Assembly: GCF_000701805.1 (NCBI RefSeq)
Contig: NZ_JNJW01000002.1
Span: 1 to 64,000 of the forward strand
Length of the DNA: 64,000 nucleotides
Reading direction: 5' to 3'
DNA from: Mycoplasmopsis iners ATCC 19705
Lineage (GTDB): Bacteria; Bacillota_I; Bacilli_A; Mycoplasmatales; Metamycoplasmataceae
The translations under genes and the position numbers were made by a program. The notes under the pieces are model-generated. The model was not told the origin of the DNA and did not search any database. It saw nothing but the letters and a program-made list of their open reading frames with translations. Positions within the stretch are counted from its first letter, which is position 1, and the number at the start of each line of letters is the position of its first letter. Below are positions 36,148-48,645 of the stretch, piece after piece.

Positions 36148-36990
36148 ATGATTAAATTAGTTTTAGCTGGAACTCCTGAATTTGCTGTTCCTATATTTGA
36201 AGAATTAATAAAGAATTTTGAAGTAAAGGCAATTATTTCACAACCTGATAGACCTGCAAATAGAGGTCATAAAATTGAACCAACTCCTACCAAAGTTTTG
36301 GCTGAAAAATATAATATTAAATGTTTTCAACCAGAAAAAATAAGCGAAATAAAAGAAGAATTAAAAGAATTAGATTATGACTATTTGATTACTGCAGCAT
36401 TTGGTCAGTACATACCGACAAGCGTTTTACAAATAGCTAAAAAATTAAATTTAAACGTTCATGGTTCTTTATTGCCAAAATATAGAGGTGCTGCGCCAAT
36501 CCAATATTCACTTCTAAATGGGGATAAAATCACTGGAATTAGCTTAATGGAAATGGTTAAAGAAATGGATGCGGGTGATGTTTTTGCTCAATTAACCTAT
36601 AAAATAGATGAAAAAGATATTTCCTCAACACTCTTTGAAAAATTAAGTAATTTAACTGCCAAAAATATTGTTGACTTAATCAACAAATTGGATAAAGGCT
36701 TATTAATAAGAGAAAAGCAAAATCCAGAATTGGTTACTTTTTCACCAAAATTAAATAAGGAAGATGCACAACTCACAAAAGAATTAAGTTACAAAGAAGC
36801 AATCAACAAAATTAAGGCTTTTGCTCTTAATCCTGGTGCTTACATTATTGAAAATGGTAAAAGAATTAAAATCTATTTTGCTACTAAAACACCTGTAAAA
36901 CAGGCTTTAAAGCTTGAATTCAAAGACGGTTTTGTTTATGCAACGGATTATCATGTAGAAAGCAAAAAGAGAGTAATAATAGATTTTTAA
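36148..36990 (+). CDS. fmt: Methionyl-tRNA formyltransferase
   Basis: 280 residues, a little short of the usual 310. It formylates initiator Met-tRNA with 10-formyl-THF. The start MIKLVLAGTPEFAVP is the normal family start; an in-frame GTG 39 bases earlier lies upstream of the promoter and is rejected. The catalytic Asn-His lies in NVHGSLLPKYRGAAPIQ and the Asp in MDAGDVF. The C-terminal tRNA-binding OB domain is present but short. No Shine-Dalgarno; a -10 box sits right before the gene. No UGA codons. Confidence 0.95.
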   Translation: MIKLVLAGTPEFAVPIFEELIKNFEVKAIISQPDRPANRGHKIEPTPTKVLAEKYNIKCFQPEKISEIKEELKELDYDYLITAAFGQYIPTSVLQIAKKLNLNVHGSLLPKYRGAAPIQYSLLNGDKITGISLMEMVKEMDAGDVFAQLTYKIDEKDISSTLFEKLSNLTAKNIVDLINKLDKGLLIREKQNPELVTFSPKLNKEDAQLTKELSYKEAINKIKAFALNPGAYIIENGKRIKIYFATKTPVKQALKLEFKDGFVYATDYHVESKKRVIIDF

Positions 36991-36994
36991 AATT

Positions 36995-37026
36995 AAAAAA
37001 TGCAGAAAAAATAATCTGCATTTTTT
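36995..37026. terminator. Bidirectional terminator between fmt and the MATE gene
   Basis: Perfect 12-bp stem aaaaaatgcaga / tctgcatttttt. It lies between convergent stop codons. Confidence 0.8.
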
Positions 37027-37028
37027 AA

Positions 37029-38804
37029 TTAATGGCTTGCTTTAGGGTGTTTCAAATAATATTCTTGTTCTAGTTTTGCTACGTTGTCAAAAAATTTGTG
37101 TTCTATTTTTCTGCTTCAAGACAATTTAGTTTGATCTATTTTTACAAGTTTTTTAGTTACATAATTGTATGAAAAGACTAATAAAATAGTTGAAGCAATT
37201 ACTGAGTTTAAGATAAATGATCCAACCACTATTCAATTAGCTAAATATTTGTTGTCGGTTGAATGATATGCTCAATAAGCAAGTCCTAAACCAATAGGAA
37301 TTATTATTGCAAAACTAATGAAATTTTCTAATGTTGTAGCAATTAAAGATTTTTCAATGTCGTTTGTGCCTTGGAAAACTAATAATGAAGTTACAGTTAA
37401 TGACATAATGACTAATCTTATAGTTAGAACTCTGATAAAGTTTGCAGTTTCTGCTTTCATTTCGTCTGAAACATTAAGTGCTAAGGTTCATAAATTTCCT
37501 GCAGTTAAAGCAACAAAAATATAAACAACTAATGAATAAGTAAGCGAAACAATTAAAGCTCATAAATAAACTTGCTTACATCTTTCAAAGTTTCTTTGGG
37601 TATAGTTATATGAAAGTAAACTTCTTGCTCCATCACTAATACCAAAAATAGAAATAATAAATAAAGTAATTATTGGTGTTGATTTTGCTCAATAAAATTG
37701 GAAATGTCCAGGGTCAGCAAACGCAGGCTTACTTAAAACAATGTTTATCATAGCAAATGAAAAAGCGACACCAAATGATCTAATGAAGCCACTTAAACCA
37801 AGTAAAAAAGTTGGTCCAAGCAATGATTTATTAAATTGGAAATTGAATAATTTGCCCAATGACATTCATATCTGTTTTTTACGGTGTTTGATTTGAACAT
37901 ATATTACATATGCTGTTAAATTAAATGCTCAACCTATTATTGTGGCAACTACTCCGCCTAGCACTCCCATTTTAAATACAATTATCAATAAAGCATCTAA
38001 ACCAATGTTTATAAAATTAGCCAAAATACCTATAAACATGACGTAAAAGTTAAATCCTTCAGCTCTTATGAAGTATGAAAATAATGATACTAAACCTTGT
38101 AAAACTGTTCCGGCAGCATATATGTAAACATAATGGTTAGCTCATTGAATACTCAATTGATAAGCCGCATTATAGTAATCTTGTAAATGATTTAATTCTA
38201 ATTGATTCATTCCGCCTGAAAGTGCTTTTGAATTTTCCAAAACTGTCTTACCAGCTAATAAAGCTTGAAATCCTGCAGCAGTAAAAATCAATGAACAAAT
38301 TGTGGCAATTAATGACAATGTAAAAGTACATCAAAACATTGTTGCTCAAAGATTTTTAGCAGCTCATTCTAACTTTTTAGACAAACATTTTGTGTAATAA
38401 ACAGAAGCTCCGACAGGGATTAAAAATACTATTGAGTTTGAAAAAATTATTAAAGGCTGAAATGCCGCGTTTGTAGTAGAAACAACTGTATTAGACGTTA
38501 TAGTTGTTAGCTTCGTTATGCCTTCAATCGAATTGTATTTTTGTAAAAGTGCAAAATATTCATCAAATGAAGCGGTATTACCAAACGATAAGAATGGCAT
38601 TATTTCTCCAATTTGATTGTTGCTTAAAACTATTCTTGTTCTCGGAACAAATTGCTGAATGAAAACTTGATCAGCAAAAGAATACAAACCAATCATTAAA
38701 GTAATCATTAATGAAGGTATCGCAACTATTCAAATTGCTTTTTTTACAGGGGTTTTGGCAAAAAGCTGTTCTGCTCTTGAACTATCCTTAGTTTTTGAAT
38801 TCAT
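37029..38804 (-). CDS. MATE-family multidrug/toxin efflux transporter
   Basis: 591 residues with about twelve hydrophobic helices in two MatE repeats. It probably exports drugs or metabolites using an ion gradient. The first repeat starts TPVKKAIWIVAIPSLMITL; FAFVxMINIVL-type and GISDGARSLLSYNYTQRNF segments are typical of the second repeat. It is longer than common MATE proteins (about 450) because of a polar loop of about 70 residues after helix 1 and a basic C-terminal tail. About twenty UGA Trp codons. ATG 38802-38804 follows AAAGGAG. Confidence 0.88.
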
Positions 38805-38829
38805 CTTTCTCTCCTTTCTATAAATTAAA

Positions 38830-38854
38830 AGCAAAAGCATAACATGCTTTTGCT
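38830..38854 (-). terminator. Terminator after tRNA-Thr
   Basis: Perfect 11-bp stem agcaaaagcat / atgcttttgct with a 3-base loop, T-rich leftward tail. Confidence 0.75.
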
Positions 38855-38869
38855 GGTGTTTAAAACAAA

Positions 38870-38945
38870 TGGTGCCGACAACAGGACTTGAACCTGCGAC
38901 CCCATCCTTACCATGGATGTGCTCTACCTGCTGAGCTATGACGGC
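38870..38945 (-). tRNA. tRNA-Thr (anticodon GGU)
   Basis: 76 nt including encoded CCA. Anticodon stem CATCC/GGATG with loop ATGGTAA. T arm GCAGG TTCAAGT CCTGT. The acceptor stem GCCGTCA/TGTCGGC has an internal T-T mismatch at pair 5-68. Confidence 0.92.
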
Positions 38946-39143
38946 GTTTGTAATTTTCATTATATCAAAAATAAAATTTTTGACTAAAAAATGCGCTTGA
39001 TCAAAAATTAAAAAAAATTATATAAAGAAGCGTTATAAAGCCCAGTTTGCTTGTATCGCTTATTTTTTAACACTTTTAGTATAAAATTTAAGGCATATTG
39101 ATATTAATATATAAATATATTTCTAAATTTATAAGAGGGTATT

Positions 39144-42100
39144 ATGTGAAGATTATTTAAAGAAGTTTTTAAATCTTTATCAAAAAACAAGGTAATGGTA
39201 ATTGGTTTAAGCATTTTAATATTTTTAACCGCAACAGTTTTTACACTTCTAACTAGTGTTAAAAGTTCAATGGTAAGAAGTTTTGATAATTATAAAAATG
39301 TTTCAAAATTGCATGATTTAACAGTTGATATGAATTTACCAACAACTGGTTCTGCCTATAATCAAGGTTATTACATCAACGGTGAATCTAATTATGAATT
39401 ATCAGAAAAGCCAATTGAAGAAAGAAAATACGCACCAATAGAATACAAAATTAATTACAATAAATCTTTCAAAACTTCTGAATTTGATGATTGAAAGAAT
39501 TTTTTAAATGTTTCTTTATACAAAACAATAGATGGTTCAATTAAAGAATATGAAAATAATCCTTTAGGTACAAACATACTTTATCCTGAAGGGATTACAA
39601 CTGATTTTATTTCAACTAATTTAATTAAAAATGCTGAATTAAATAGTTCTTTAAACGACAATAATTCATTTTTCAAAAAAGAAGATTTAATTAGTCTTTA
39701 TCGTTTTTCACAAAATGACAATACCAATGTTGTTTGAAATTTAGAAAACATAAATAACCCATATTTTACATTTAATAATGAAAGCTACAAAATTCCTGTT
39801 TATAAATATGAAAACGGAAAATACGTTAACAAAGTTGAAAATTTAGAATTAACCACCGATTCTAATGTTATTTTTGATGCTAATTACAAGTTGGGTAATT
39901 TATTACATTTATCTTTTGATGGAGAGCAAAAATTAATTTCTAGAATTAGTCCTATTTTCATTAATGTTGAAAGCAAACAAGCGACCTTAGATTTTGCTAA
40001 AGGTATAGGCTGAATAAATGAAAAGGTTGGAATCAAAATTGAACCTGAACAAATAGCTAATTCTTTAGGATTTGTAAAAAGTGATAGCTCTGATTATATT
40101 TTTGTTCAAAATGACACTAACAAAGATTTATCAACTTTTATAAATTTTGACGAAACACAAACTTTACATGAAAATCTTGATTTAAATAGTTCATTTTTAG
40201 CTTCATTCTTTTTTAATGAAGCTCAAACTGTTGATAAAAACATTTTTTACACTTTCAGAACTGAAAATTATTTAATACCACAATCATGAATTGCTAATCA
40301 ACAAAAAGAAATAAGTTTTTTAAGATTTAATTACTACATTTCTTATGTTGATAAAAGAATTGCTCCTTTAACTGGAAAACCAAGTGACAATTTAGAAAAA
40401 AATTTTGCAAAAGGCAGATGAACTGGTTCATATAAAACTTTTATTAATTCTTTAGGTCCAATTGATCCACAAGACGGTTCAGAAAGAAATGAATTATGGG
40501 ATCGATTAGAAACATTTTCTTACTGAAAGAAGAAAATGGTGGAAAAAGTGTATACATATACAGCTTCAAATGGCGAATGAGTAATAAATAAAGTGAATCC
40601 GGTTTTAGTAAAAGCACAAGAAGTACAATTAAATCCTAATTATAATTTCATGGAAAGTGAATATATTAAATTATTCACTTCTGACACTCGTTCTCTTCCA
40701 GTTGAAAGAGATGGTTCTTTTTATGCTATTGACGAAAACAATGCTTTATCAATTAAAGAAATTGAAAAAACCACTAATCCTCGTTTATCTCAAGACTTAC
40801 TAAATAATTCTGAAGATTTTTACAATTCAATAAGTGATCAAGAAATTAAAAACAAAAGATTTGACATTATTAAAAATAATGCCCTTAATTTAACAAAAAA
40901 TACCATAATCAACAATATCAAAGAAAAAATTGGTGAAAACAACATGGGGCTAAGACAAAGTTTTACTGTTGATGCCGTTAATGATAATGGTGTAAAAAAC
41001 GCCTTTCACTTTATTAACACAGGAAATGAAGAATATGTAGTGGGCGGTGTAAAACAAAATGTTGGTAGATTATACAATGAGAATTTTGATCCAACATTAT
41101 TAAATACTTATCCACATGCGGCACTATTCTATACAGATTACCAAATTCCTCCTTTTGTTGCTCCTGGAATATTAGTGCGTTCTCTATATAATACTTACCC
41201 AAGTCCAAAATATATATCTCCTGTTATTTCTTATGAAAATGTTAGGGATTATAACAACATAACTAAAACTTACTTTGATCGTCCAAACACTAAGATAATA
41301 TGATTAAATAAGTATGTTGAAGATCAAAGCTCAATAGAAAATGAAACACAATTACCAAATTATGAAGAATTTAACATTGGGGTTTATGGAATAGCAAACA
41401 CTTTTAGATTAGTTAGAAAAATGATACAAGACAATGGCGAAGTAACATATCAAACAATATATCTCGATAAAAATAATATTGCACCAATGAGACAGTCAGA
41501 TTTCTTTGCCTGATTATTGAAAAACAATGTAACTGTGGCCACCAAATTTATTAAAACTAGTGGTGACGGGTGAGTAAAAAGAAATAACTTTACATCGTAT
41601 ATACCATTTTATTATTGATCAATTAGATCAGATATAAATAAATTTGTAGCTCAAAACGCATCAATTGCCCCTTTAGTTCAAGAAGTTGAAAAAATTTTAC
41701 TTAGTTTTGATTTTGTTAAAAAAGGTTATTTAACAAGCGAATCAATTTATCGTTTAACTCCTTTAGTAGAAAAAGCAGCAATAGAAAGCAATATTACTTC
41801 ATTAGTTACAACCGGAAAAACAGACAATGGAGTTATATTTAAATTTGTTGCTAAATTATTGAATTTAATGGTTAATGATAGCTATGGAAACTTGCTTGAA
41901 AGTATTCTTAAAAATTTAATTACTAAAGTAAGAGACACAATTTTAGAACATCCTACTTTAGAGGGACAAAAAGATTATTTAATCAAACAAATTAATAACT
42001 TATTATTAACTTTTGCCAAATTAGATGGCAAAAATGAATACGATACGACGCTCGCTCCTGCTATAGTAAATATATTTAAAGAACCTGCTGTTATAACAGA

Positions 42101-45100
42101 ATTTTTACTAAAAGTAATTGACTCAATCGATACTAAAAAATTCGCTAATTTATTAAATGAATGATTCATAAATAATGAAAATTCAACAGAAGTTTATAAA
42201 GAAAAAATTACAACTAGTGTTTTAATTGAATATTTAGTAAATAGCATTGATGGAAAATCACTTCAAAATTCATTAGTTTATTTAATAAATAATCTCAATT
42301 TAAATAAATTGCTATCAATAGAAAGTGGATCACTACTAAATAAAATATTAGGTAATAATTCACAAGTTTACAATATTGTTCAAAAACTATTGCCTAAGAT
42401 CGATAGAGATAAAGATGGTCAATTTACAAATGTAAAAGAAGCTTTATCTTCTCTTATTACTAGTTTTGATTTCAATTATTTCAATGGCAATTTCTCATCA
42501 GTGATTGAAAGAAACAAAACAGATTATAAATATACTGTTGAATCTGAAAATGGACTTGTAGAAAATACACAACATTTCGTTTTACCAACATTTAATAAAA
42601 ATGCTCTTATCGTTTTACTAGTTGAATCAATGTTCAATGTTTCAGGTTCAAGTAAAAGTTTTAAAAACAACATTATTAAATTATTCAACCTTTCAGATAA
42701 AACTACTGAAATAACTTACGACAACCAAACCATTTGAATTCCGGCAAATGATGATGAAAAATTATCATTATTTGACATTGTCAATGCAATAAGCGGTGGT
42801 GGAATAACAACTACTAGTGCAAATAGCGCCGAAGAAACCAATGGTGTTAACACACCAACTTATGGTTATCAAAACTATAAATTGGCTTTAATAACTGAAA
42901 ATATTTTGACAAAAGCTAAAAACATTAATGACTCTATAGTTTCGATAGATTTATTCAATAATGAAGAGTATAGCTTTATTAATAATTTCATTACAAAAGA
43001 AAAAACAATTGATAAAAATCTTCTAATAACCAAAACTACTAATTTAAATAAATTTATTATGCAAACAATTGGTGGTTTTAATAAAGTTGAAGATCAAAGC
43101 AAAAAAACTGGTGCAGACTTAATTAATGACTTAAGAATGTTTTATGGTGGTTCGGCATTTAAATTAACACTTAAGACATTAATTAATCAATTGATTCCTT
43201 TCACTGTTTCTGATCCATTCATTATTGGTGATCAAGCATTCTCTATTTACACTCCTTATTTAAGTATGTATCAAGTTCTTGACGCTAATCAAACTGAAAC
43301 AAATAAATTTGTAAGAGATTTCTTGGACTTATCTATCAGTGCTGAAATGTTAAAATTAAGTCAAGAAGCAGACGTAAATGCTAATATTCCATTTAATACA
43401 TCAACAGAATTTTATTTAAATAAATTTTTATCAAATCCTAATGATGTTACTTTATTTAATCAAGATGAAAATGGCAATTTTATAAATCCATTAATTGCTC
43501 AATTTGTTGAAAACAACCCTAAATTTAAAAAATATGTTGAGAATAATAAAATTCAGTTAATTGTACAACTCGGTTATATTGGTCAAAGTGCTAAATATAG
43601 TGCCATTAGTTCTGAAAACCCTGCAACAGCTTCTTATTATGTTGCTATTAACAGTTTTTATGAAAATTATTTATCATCTTCTGAATTTTTTGCAATAAGA
43701 GAAGATTCTGTTTTAATTGCTAACTCAATTAATCGTTTCTTACCATTAGAATTCGTTGGCATTTCAAGTTCACTTCTTAACCCTGTGCTAAGATTATCAT
43801 TCCCTGAAATAGCTATTGCTTATTTAGCAGTACAAAGACCTAATAATAATCAAGCTGATTTAATAAATGGTAATTTAGCATACTTGGTTATGGATAAATT
43901 GGCTAATTTAGAACAATTAGGTACTCGTAATTCAAGCCAAAACATATTATTTAAACAATTATTAGACAGTTTCCAAAGCATACCTTCAGTAAGCAAGCCA
44001 ATTAACTGAAGTGAAACAAGAAACCTTGTAATTGATGCAAATTATTTTAATTATTTAAATAGTTTAAATGTTCCATCAGTTTTTGATATTAACTTGCTTA
44101 AATTACAATATGATGCTATAACTTCAATTCTAGAAGAATCTGTAATTAATGGAGTTGTTTTCGATAACCCTCGTTCATACTTGGCTAAAGTAAATTTTGC
44201 TTACTTAGCAAACAATAATAAATCAATATTTAGCGGTGAGATTCCAAATAATCCGGCCACTGTTGCCAAGTTCATTAATTCATTAGATGACAAATACACA
44301 ATAAATATTAATGGTATTAAATTTGTAATTATTGGTGTTGAAACTACAGTTGATTATATGTATCCTGTACTTGATGAAAACAATCTTCAAGTTAATACTA
44401 CAAACCAAGCATTGGTATATGTAAACGAACAAGGTTTCCAAAGAGTTAAAAATGCTTATGCAACCAATGTTGTTAAAGAAGCATTATTACTTAAAAAGCC
44501 AAGCAACATTAAAAACATTAATACATTTAAAAATGAAATTAAAGAAATCGTCGAAAATGCTATTCCTAATAATAACAATTTAGAAAGAGTGTTTTTAACA
44601 GATGAAATTGACACAATTAACCCTGAAAGATCAATTAGAATTACGGCTATTACTAAAGTAATTGAAGGTATAAGTTTAACTACTTCAGCTCTTGTTCTAT
44701 TATTTAGCTTCTTAGTTATTGTTTCTATTATTTTCATTATTAAAAGATATATTGCATCTAAAAATAAAGCTCTTGGTATTTTGATTGCTCAAGGTTATTC
44801 ACCAACACAAATCGCAGCTTCATTAACTGTTTTTGCAATAGTAACTGCAATTATCGGTGGCATACTAGGTTATGTTGTTGGTAACAAGCTTCAATTTGTT
44901 GTTTTAGATACATTCTCTGCGTATTGAACGCTACCTAAAAACACATTGATGTTTAATCCTATAGTTGCCTTCTTTACAGTAACCACGCCTTGATTAATAA
45001 TGTCTATTATTATTTATTTAGTAACAATTATCACTCTTAGAATTAAGCCATTGAACTTAATAAATGATAGTTCATCACTACCAAAAAGTAAATTCTTTAC

Positions 45101-47333
45101 AGTCTACAATAAAATGATTAGAAAATTTGGTGTAAAAACTAGATTCTCATATATTTTGTCATATATTGGTATTTGAAAATTAATTTCATTTATGGTTTCT
45201 ATTGTTCTGGTTACATCTGCATCGCTATTCGGTTTAGCCAACAGAGGCGTGTTCAATGATACGATTAATGCAACATATGAAAATAGAAATTATAAATTTA
45301 AAATGGATTTAGAGACACCAACTACTGAAGCTGGAGTATTCAAAACTTATAATGCATCTCATTTAGAAAATCTTATTTATACTCCTATAGGTACACTTAA
45401 TGAAACTCTTGCAACCAAACAAGATTATTTAAAACCAGGTTATTCATCAATTATTAACTTTAATAATGCAAATGGAAATCCAAGTGTGTTAGATCCACAT
45501 GTAACCTCTCAATTCTCATTGGATATTAATATTAATAGCGCTATTTCTATTAATCCATGAGAGGTATCTTATAATTCAATGCCTGACACTCAAAAAGGTA
45601 GAATAAACACTATTAGAAATGCAGTTGGTTTCGAACTACAATGAACACAAAATAATCAAGTAGTAGACGGTAAGACTTATAAATTTGTTTACTATCCATC
45701 GACTCATGAATATTTACTTGAAAATATTGATAATCCTAATGATAAACTCGACTACTTTGTCTATAAACAAGGCGCATTAGAATCACAAGGTCATTTTAGA
45801 TATGCTAAATATGACGGTGAAAACTATAATATTGTAAACATAACAACAGAAGATAGAGATAAATATCGTCAATTCTTAGTTGAAGGTTATAGACAAATCT
45901 TTAATATGGTTGAAAATGAAAAACTTCACGGCATCACTGATGAAGATTATGCCAAATATATGGAAAGAAGTTTATTGTCAACTCGTGGCGAAAAAGTTCA
46001 AGTTCAAAAAAGTAAATTCTTTGAAAAAACAGTAAACGATTACTACATTAGTTTTAGTGGTGTTTTATTTGATGATTCAACTGATGAAACTTATTCATAT
46101 GCTAAAACTGAAAAAGGAAACCTTTACGGGTTCAAATCTGATAGTAAATTTATTAAGTTAAAAGATTTAAATAACATTGACTTAGTGGAAGCTATGTCTA
46201 AATTTGAAATTGATCCTATCGATCCTGTTTATCCATTAGTTATAAACCATGTTGCAGCAAATAAATATAAACTTAAAGTTAATGATTTAGTGACATTTAC
46301 CCCTCAAAATCATGTAAATAGATATATTGATAAAATAACTGGCGAACAAAGCGCACAAGAATATAAATTTAAAGTTATTGGAATAAACTCAACTTATATT
46401 AATCAAGAATTATTAACAACTCAAGAAATAGTTAATGAAATGATTGGTATCAATAACATTGTTCCTACTGAGCTTAAAAATAATGGTTATGTACCATTCA
46501 ATGGTATATTAACTAACAATGAAATACCAAGCCAACTTTTATCATCAACAGCTTTATACTCAACAAGTAATTATTGACCAATTATTACCTCATTTGAAGG
46601 CGGAACAGAAGCTGAAAGAGAAAATATTTATCAACAATTATTTGACTATAAAAAAGATGAAAATGGTAAATTCAATGGTTTATTTATAAATAATTTAATT
46701 AATGCTGGAATATCAAGTGAAAAAGCTCTTGAAATATTAAGTGATTTCATTAGCAACGGAATTAAAAATCCTAACGACACAATTGAAGCAGTCTATGAAA
46801 ATGGTAAAAGTACTGCTGGAGACATAATTAATAATTTTGCCAAAATTCACAATAACACTCTTTACTCATTAGTAGTTACATCAATTGATTCGAAAGATAT
46901 TGAAGTTGGCTTCACTGTTCAAATTGGTGAAACAGTAAACAACATAACAATAGGTATAATTGCTATTACGTTATTGATATCATTAACAATATTAATAATT
47001 ATTTCTACAATTATGATTGCTGAAAACAGAAGAAACATTGCTGTGTGATCTATACTAGGTTACACAGAAAAAGAAAGACTTAGAATGTTCTTCTCTATCT
47101 TTATTCCATTTATTGCGCTTGCTATTGCTATTTCAATACCAATGGTGTTATTCTTAATTTATGCATTTAATACCTTTATGTTATCAGTTGGTTCGATTGT
47201 CTTAATGCTTTCGCTCAAATGAACACATGTTTTAGGTATTTCACTTGTTGTGCTATTAGTATTCTTCTCAACAACTTTAATTACATGATTCTCAATTAGT
47301 AAAATGAAAGCAGTTCAATTATTGAAAGGTTAA
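39144..47333 (+). CDS. Giant FtsX/MacB-type ABC transporter permease, 2729 residues
   Basis: One uninterrupted frame when UGA is Trp; the second codon is already UGA. One N-terminal helix (about residues 13-37) is followed by about 1800 extracytoplasmic residues. Next come three FtsX-type helices (about 1845-1955; the cytosolic loop reads KNKALGILIAQGYSPTQI), a further helix at about 2007-2030, a second extracytoplasmic region of about 560 residues, and three C-terminal helices (about 2596-2725, with a conserved-type loop ENRRNIAVWSILGYTEKERL). The architecture is that of LolE/MacB-like permeases with enormous external domains, comparable to the M. genitalium MG468 type. It has a DRDKDG segment at residues 1087-1092. 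The next gene supplies its ATPase. Substrate unknown; lipoprotein handling or mechanotransmission is inferred from the fold class. Confidence 0.88.
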
Positions 47334-47335
47334 TT

Positions 47336-48325
47336 ATGAAAAAACAAACAAATAACAATACAAAAAACAAAAAGAATAAAGTTTCTGTTTTTAAACAAGA
47401 ACAAATAGTTGAATCGCATACTAAAGAATGAGAACTACCTAAAGAATTTAAAAAAGAAAAAATAACTAGAAAAAATGTAGTTCAATTTTTGTCTAAGTTC
47501 CCTGAAATTAGAAAAAATGTCATTGTTCCTAAAAAAATAAGTAAGCTTTTAAATAAAATCGGAAACAAAAAACGCCCTAAACCTAAAAATGCTAAATTCT
47601 CCAATGCTGAAAATAATATTATTGAAGTTAAAAATGTTTCAAAATATTATGTTAACGGCAATGAAGTAAGCAAAGTTTTAGATAATGTTTCTGTAGAAAT
47701 TAAAACAGGTGAAATTATTTTAATTTTTGGTGTTTCCGGAGGCGGAAAATCAACGCTTTTAAATTTAATTTCTGGTCTAGATAGGCCAAGTTCAGGTGAC
47801 ATAATTGTTTGTGATTATAATTTGCCTTATTTATCAAATAGTAAATTAACTATGTTTAGAAGAAGATTTGTAAGCTTCATTTTCCAAAGCTATAATCTTC
47901 TTGATAATTTAAGTGCCTATGATAATGCTGAAACAGGAGCATATTTACAAAAAGACCTAAATCGCCGAGTTAATATAGTAGAATTATTCAAAAACTTTGA
48001 ATTAACTGAAGAAATGAATAAGTTCCCAGCACAATTATCTGGTGGTCAACAACAACGTGTTTCAATTATTCGTGCTTTAGCAAAAAACGCTCCAATAGTG
48101 TTTGCCGACGAACCAACAGGTGCTTTAGATACTGGAACTTCTCAAATCGTTCTTAAAACATTATTTGATATTAATCAAACTAATAACACAACAGTTATAA
48201 TGGTTAGTCACGACCCTAAAATTAAGCCAATGGCAAATAAAATTATTACAATTGCCGAAGGTAAAATTCAAAAAATCGAGACAAATGAAAAACCATTACA
48301 TCCGGATAACTTTTATAAAGAATAA
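47336..48325 (+). CDS. ABC transporter ATP-binding protein, MacB/LolD type, with basic N-terminal extension
   Basis: 329 residues. Residues 1-95 are a Lys/Asn-rich extension with one UGA Trp; the ATPase domain starts at about 96 (IIEVKNVSKYYVNGNEV). Walker A is GVSGGGKST, the Q loop lies in FIFQSYNLLDNLSAYDN, the signature is LSGGQQQR, Walker B is VFADEPTGALD, and the H loop is MVSHDP. The Q-loop context is characteristic of LolD/MacB ATPases that pair with FtsX-type permeases. It starts 2 bp after the giant permease stop, so the two form one system. A terminator follows. Confidence 0.93.
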
Positions 48326-48326
48326 G

Positions 48327-48348
48327 AAAGCCGTTTTCGGCTTTTTTA
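48327..48348 (+). terminator. Terminator of the giant ABC operon
   Basis: Stem aaagccg / cggcttt with loop tttt and a T run, starting just after the stop codon. Confidence 0.8.
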
Positions 48349-48607
48349 TTTGCATTTTGGTTAATTAGGCCGCTAAGTCCTTTAAGAGCAAGTCGGCTTC
48401 TTTAATAATGCAATATATTAAACAATCTAAAAAATTTTAAACATATAACTCCGATTCCAATAATCGTTGTTCGTCTTTTCCTCCTTTCATTTCAACTAAG
48501 CTAATATTTAGGAAAAAATTAAAAAAAGGAAAAAATATGAAAAAAAACTCGCTTTGTTCACAATTAATAAATTTGTCTTTTTGGACTCTTAATATTAAAC
48601 AAATTGC
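48349..48607. other. Intergenic stretch with no supported gene
   Basis: AT-rich DNA between converging units. A weak possibility is a 34-codon rightward frame starting at ATG 48537 after AAAAAGGA, using one UGA and ending inside the next terminator (48641); it has no recognisable features and I do not call it. There is also an imperfect stem aggccg / cggctt around 48368-48397. Confidence 0.4.
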
Positions 48608-48640
48608 AAAAAAATGAACAAGTTTCCTTGTCCATTTTTA
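48608..48640. terminator. Bidirectional terminator, serving the leftward trmL-rbgA operon
   Basis: Twelve of thirteen pairs (aaaaatgaacaag / cttgtccattttt), loop tttc, A and T runs outside. It lies 6 bp past the stop of the gene at 48646. Confidence 0.75.
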
Positions 48641-48645
48641 ATAAA

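Noticed and set aside
48537-48641. 34-codon rightward frame with a purine-rich upstream sequence
   Set aside because: It needs a UGA codon, has no recognisable features, and its 3' end coincides with a terminator hairpin. Length is within chance for AT-rich DNA.
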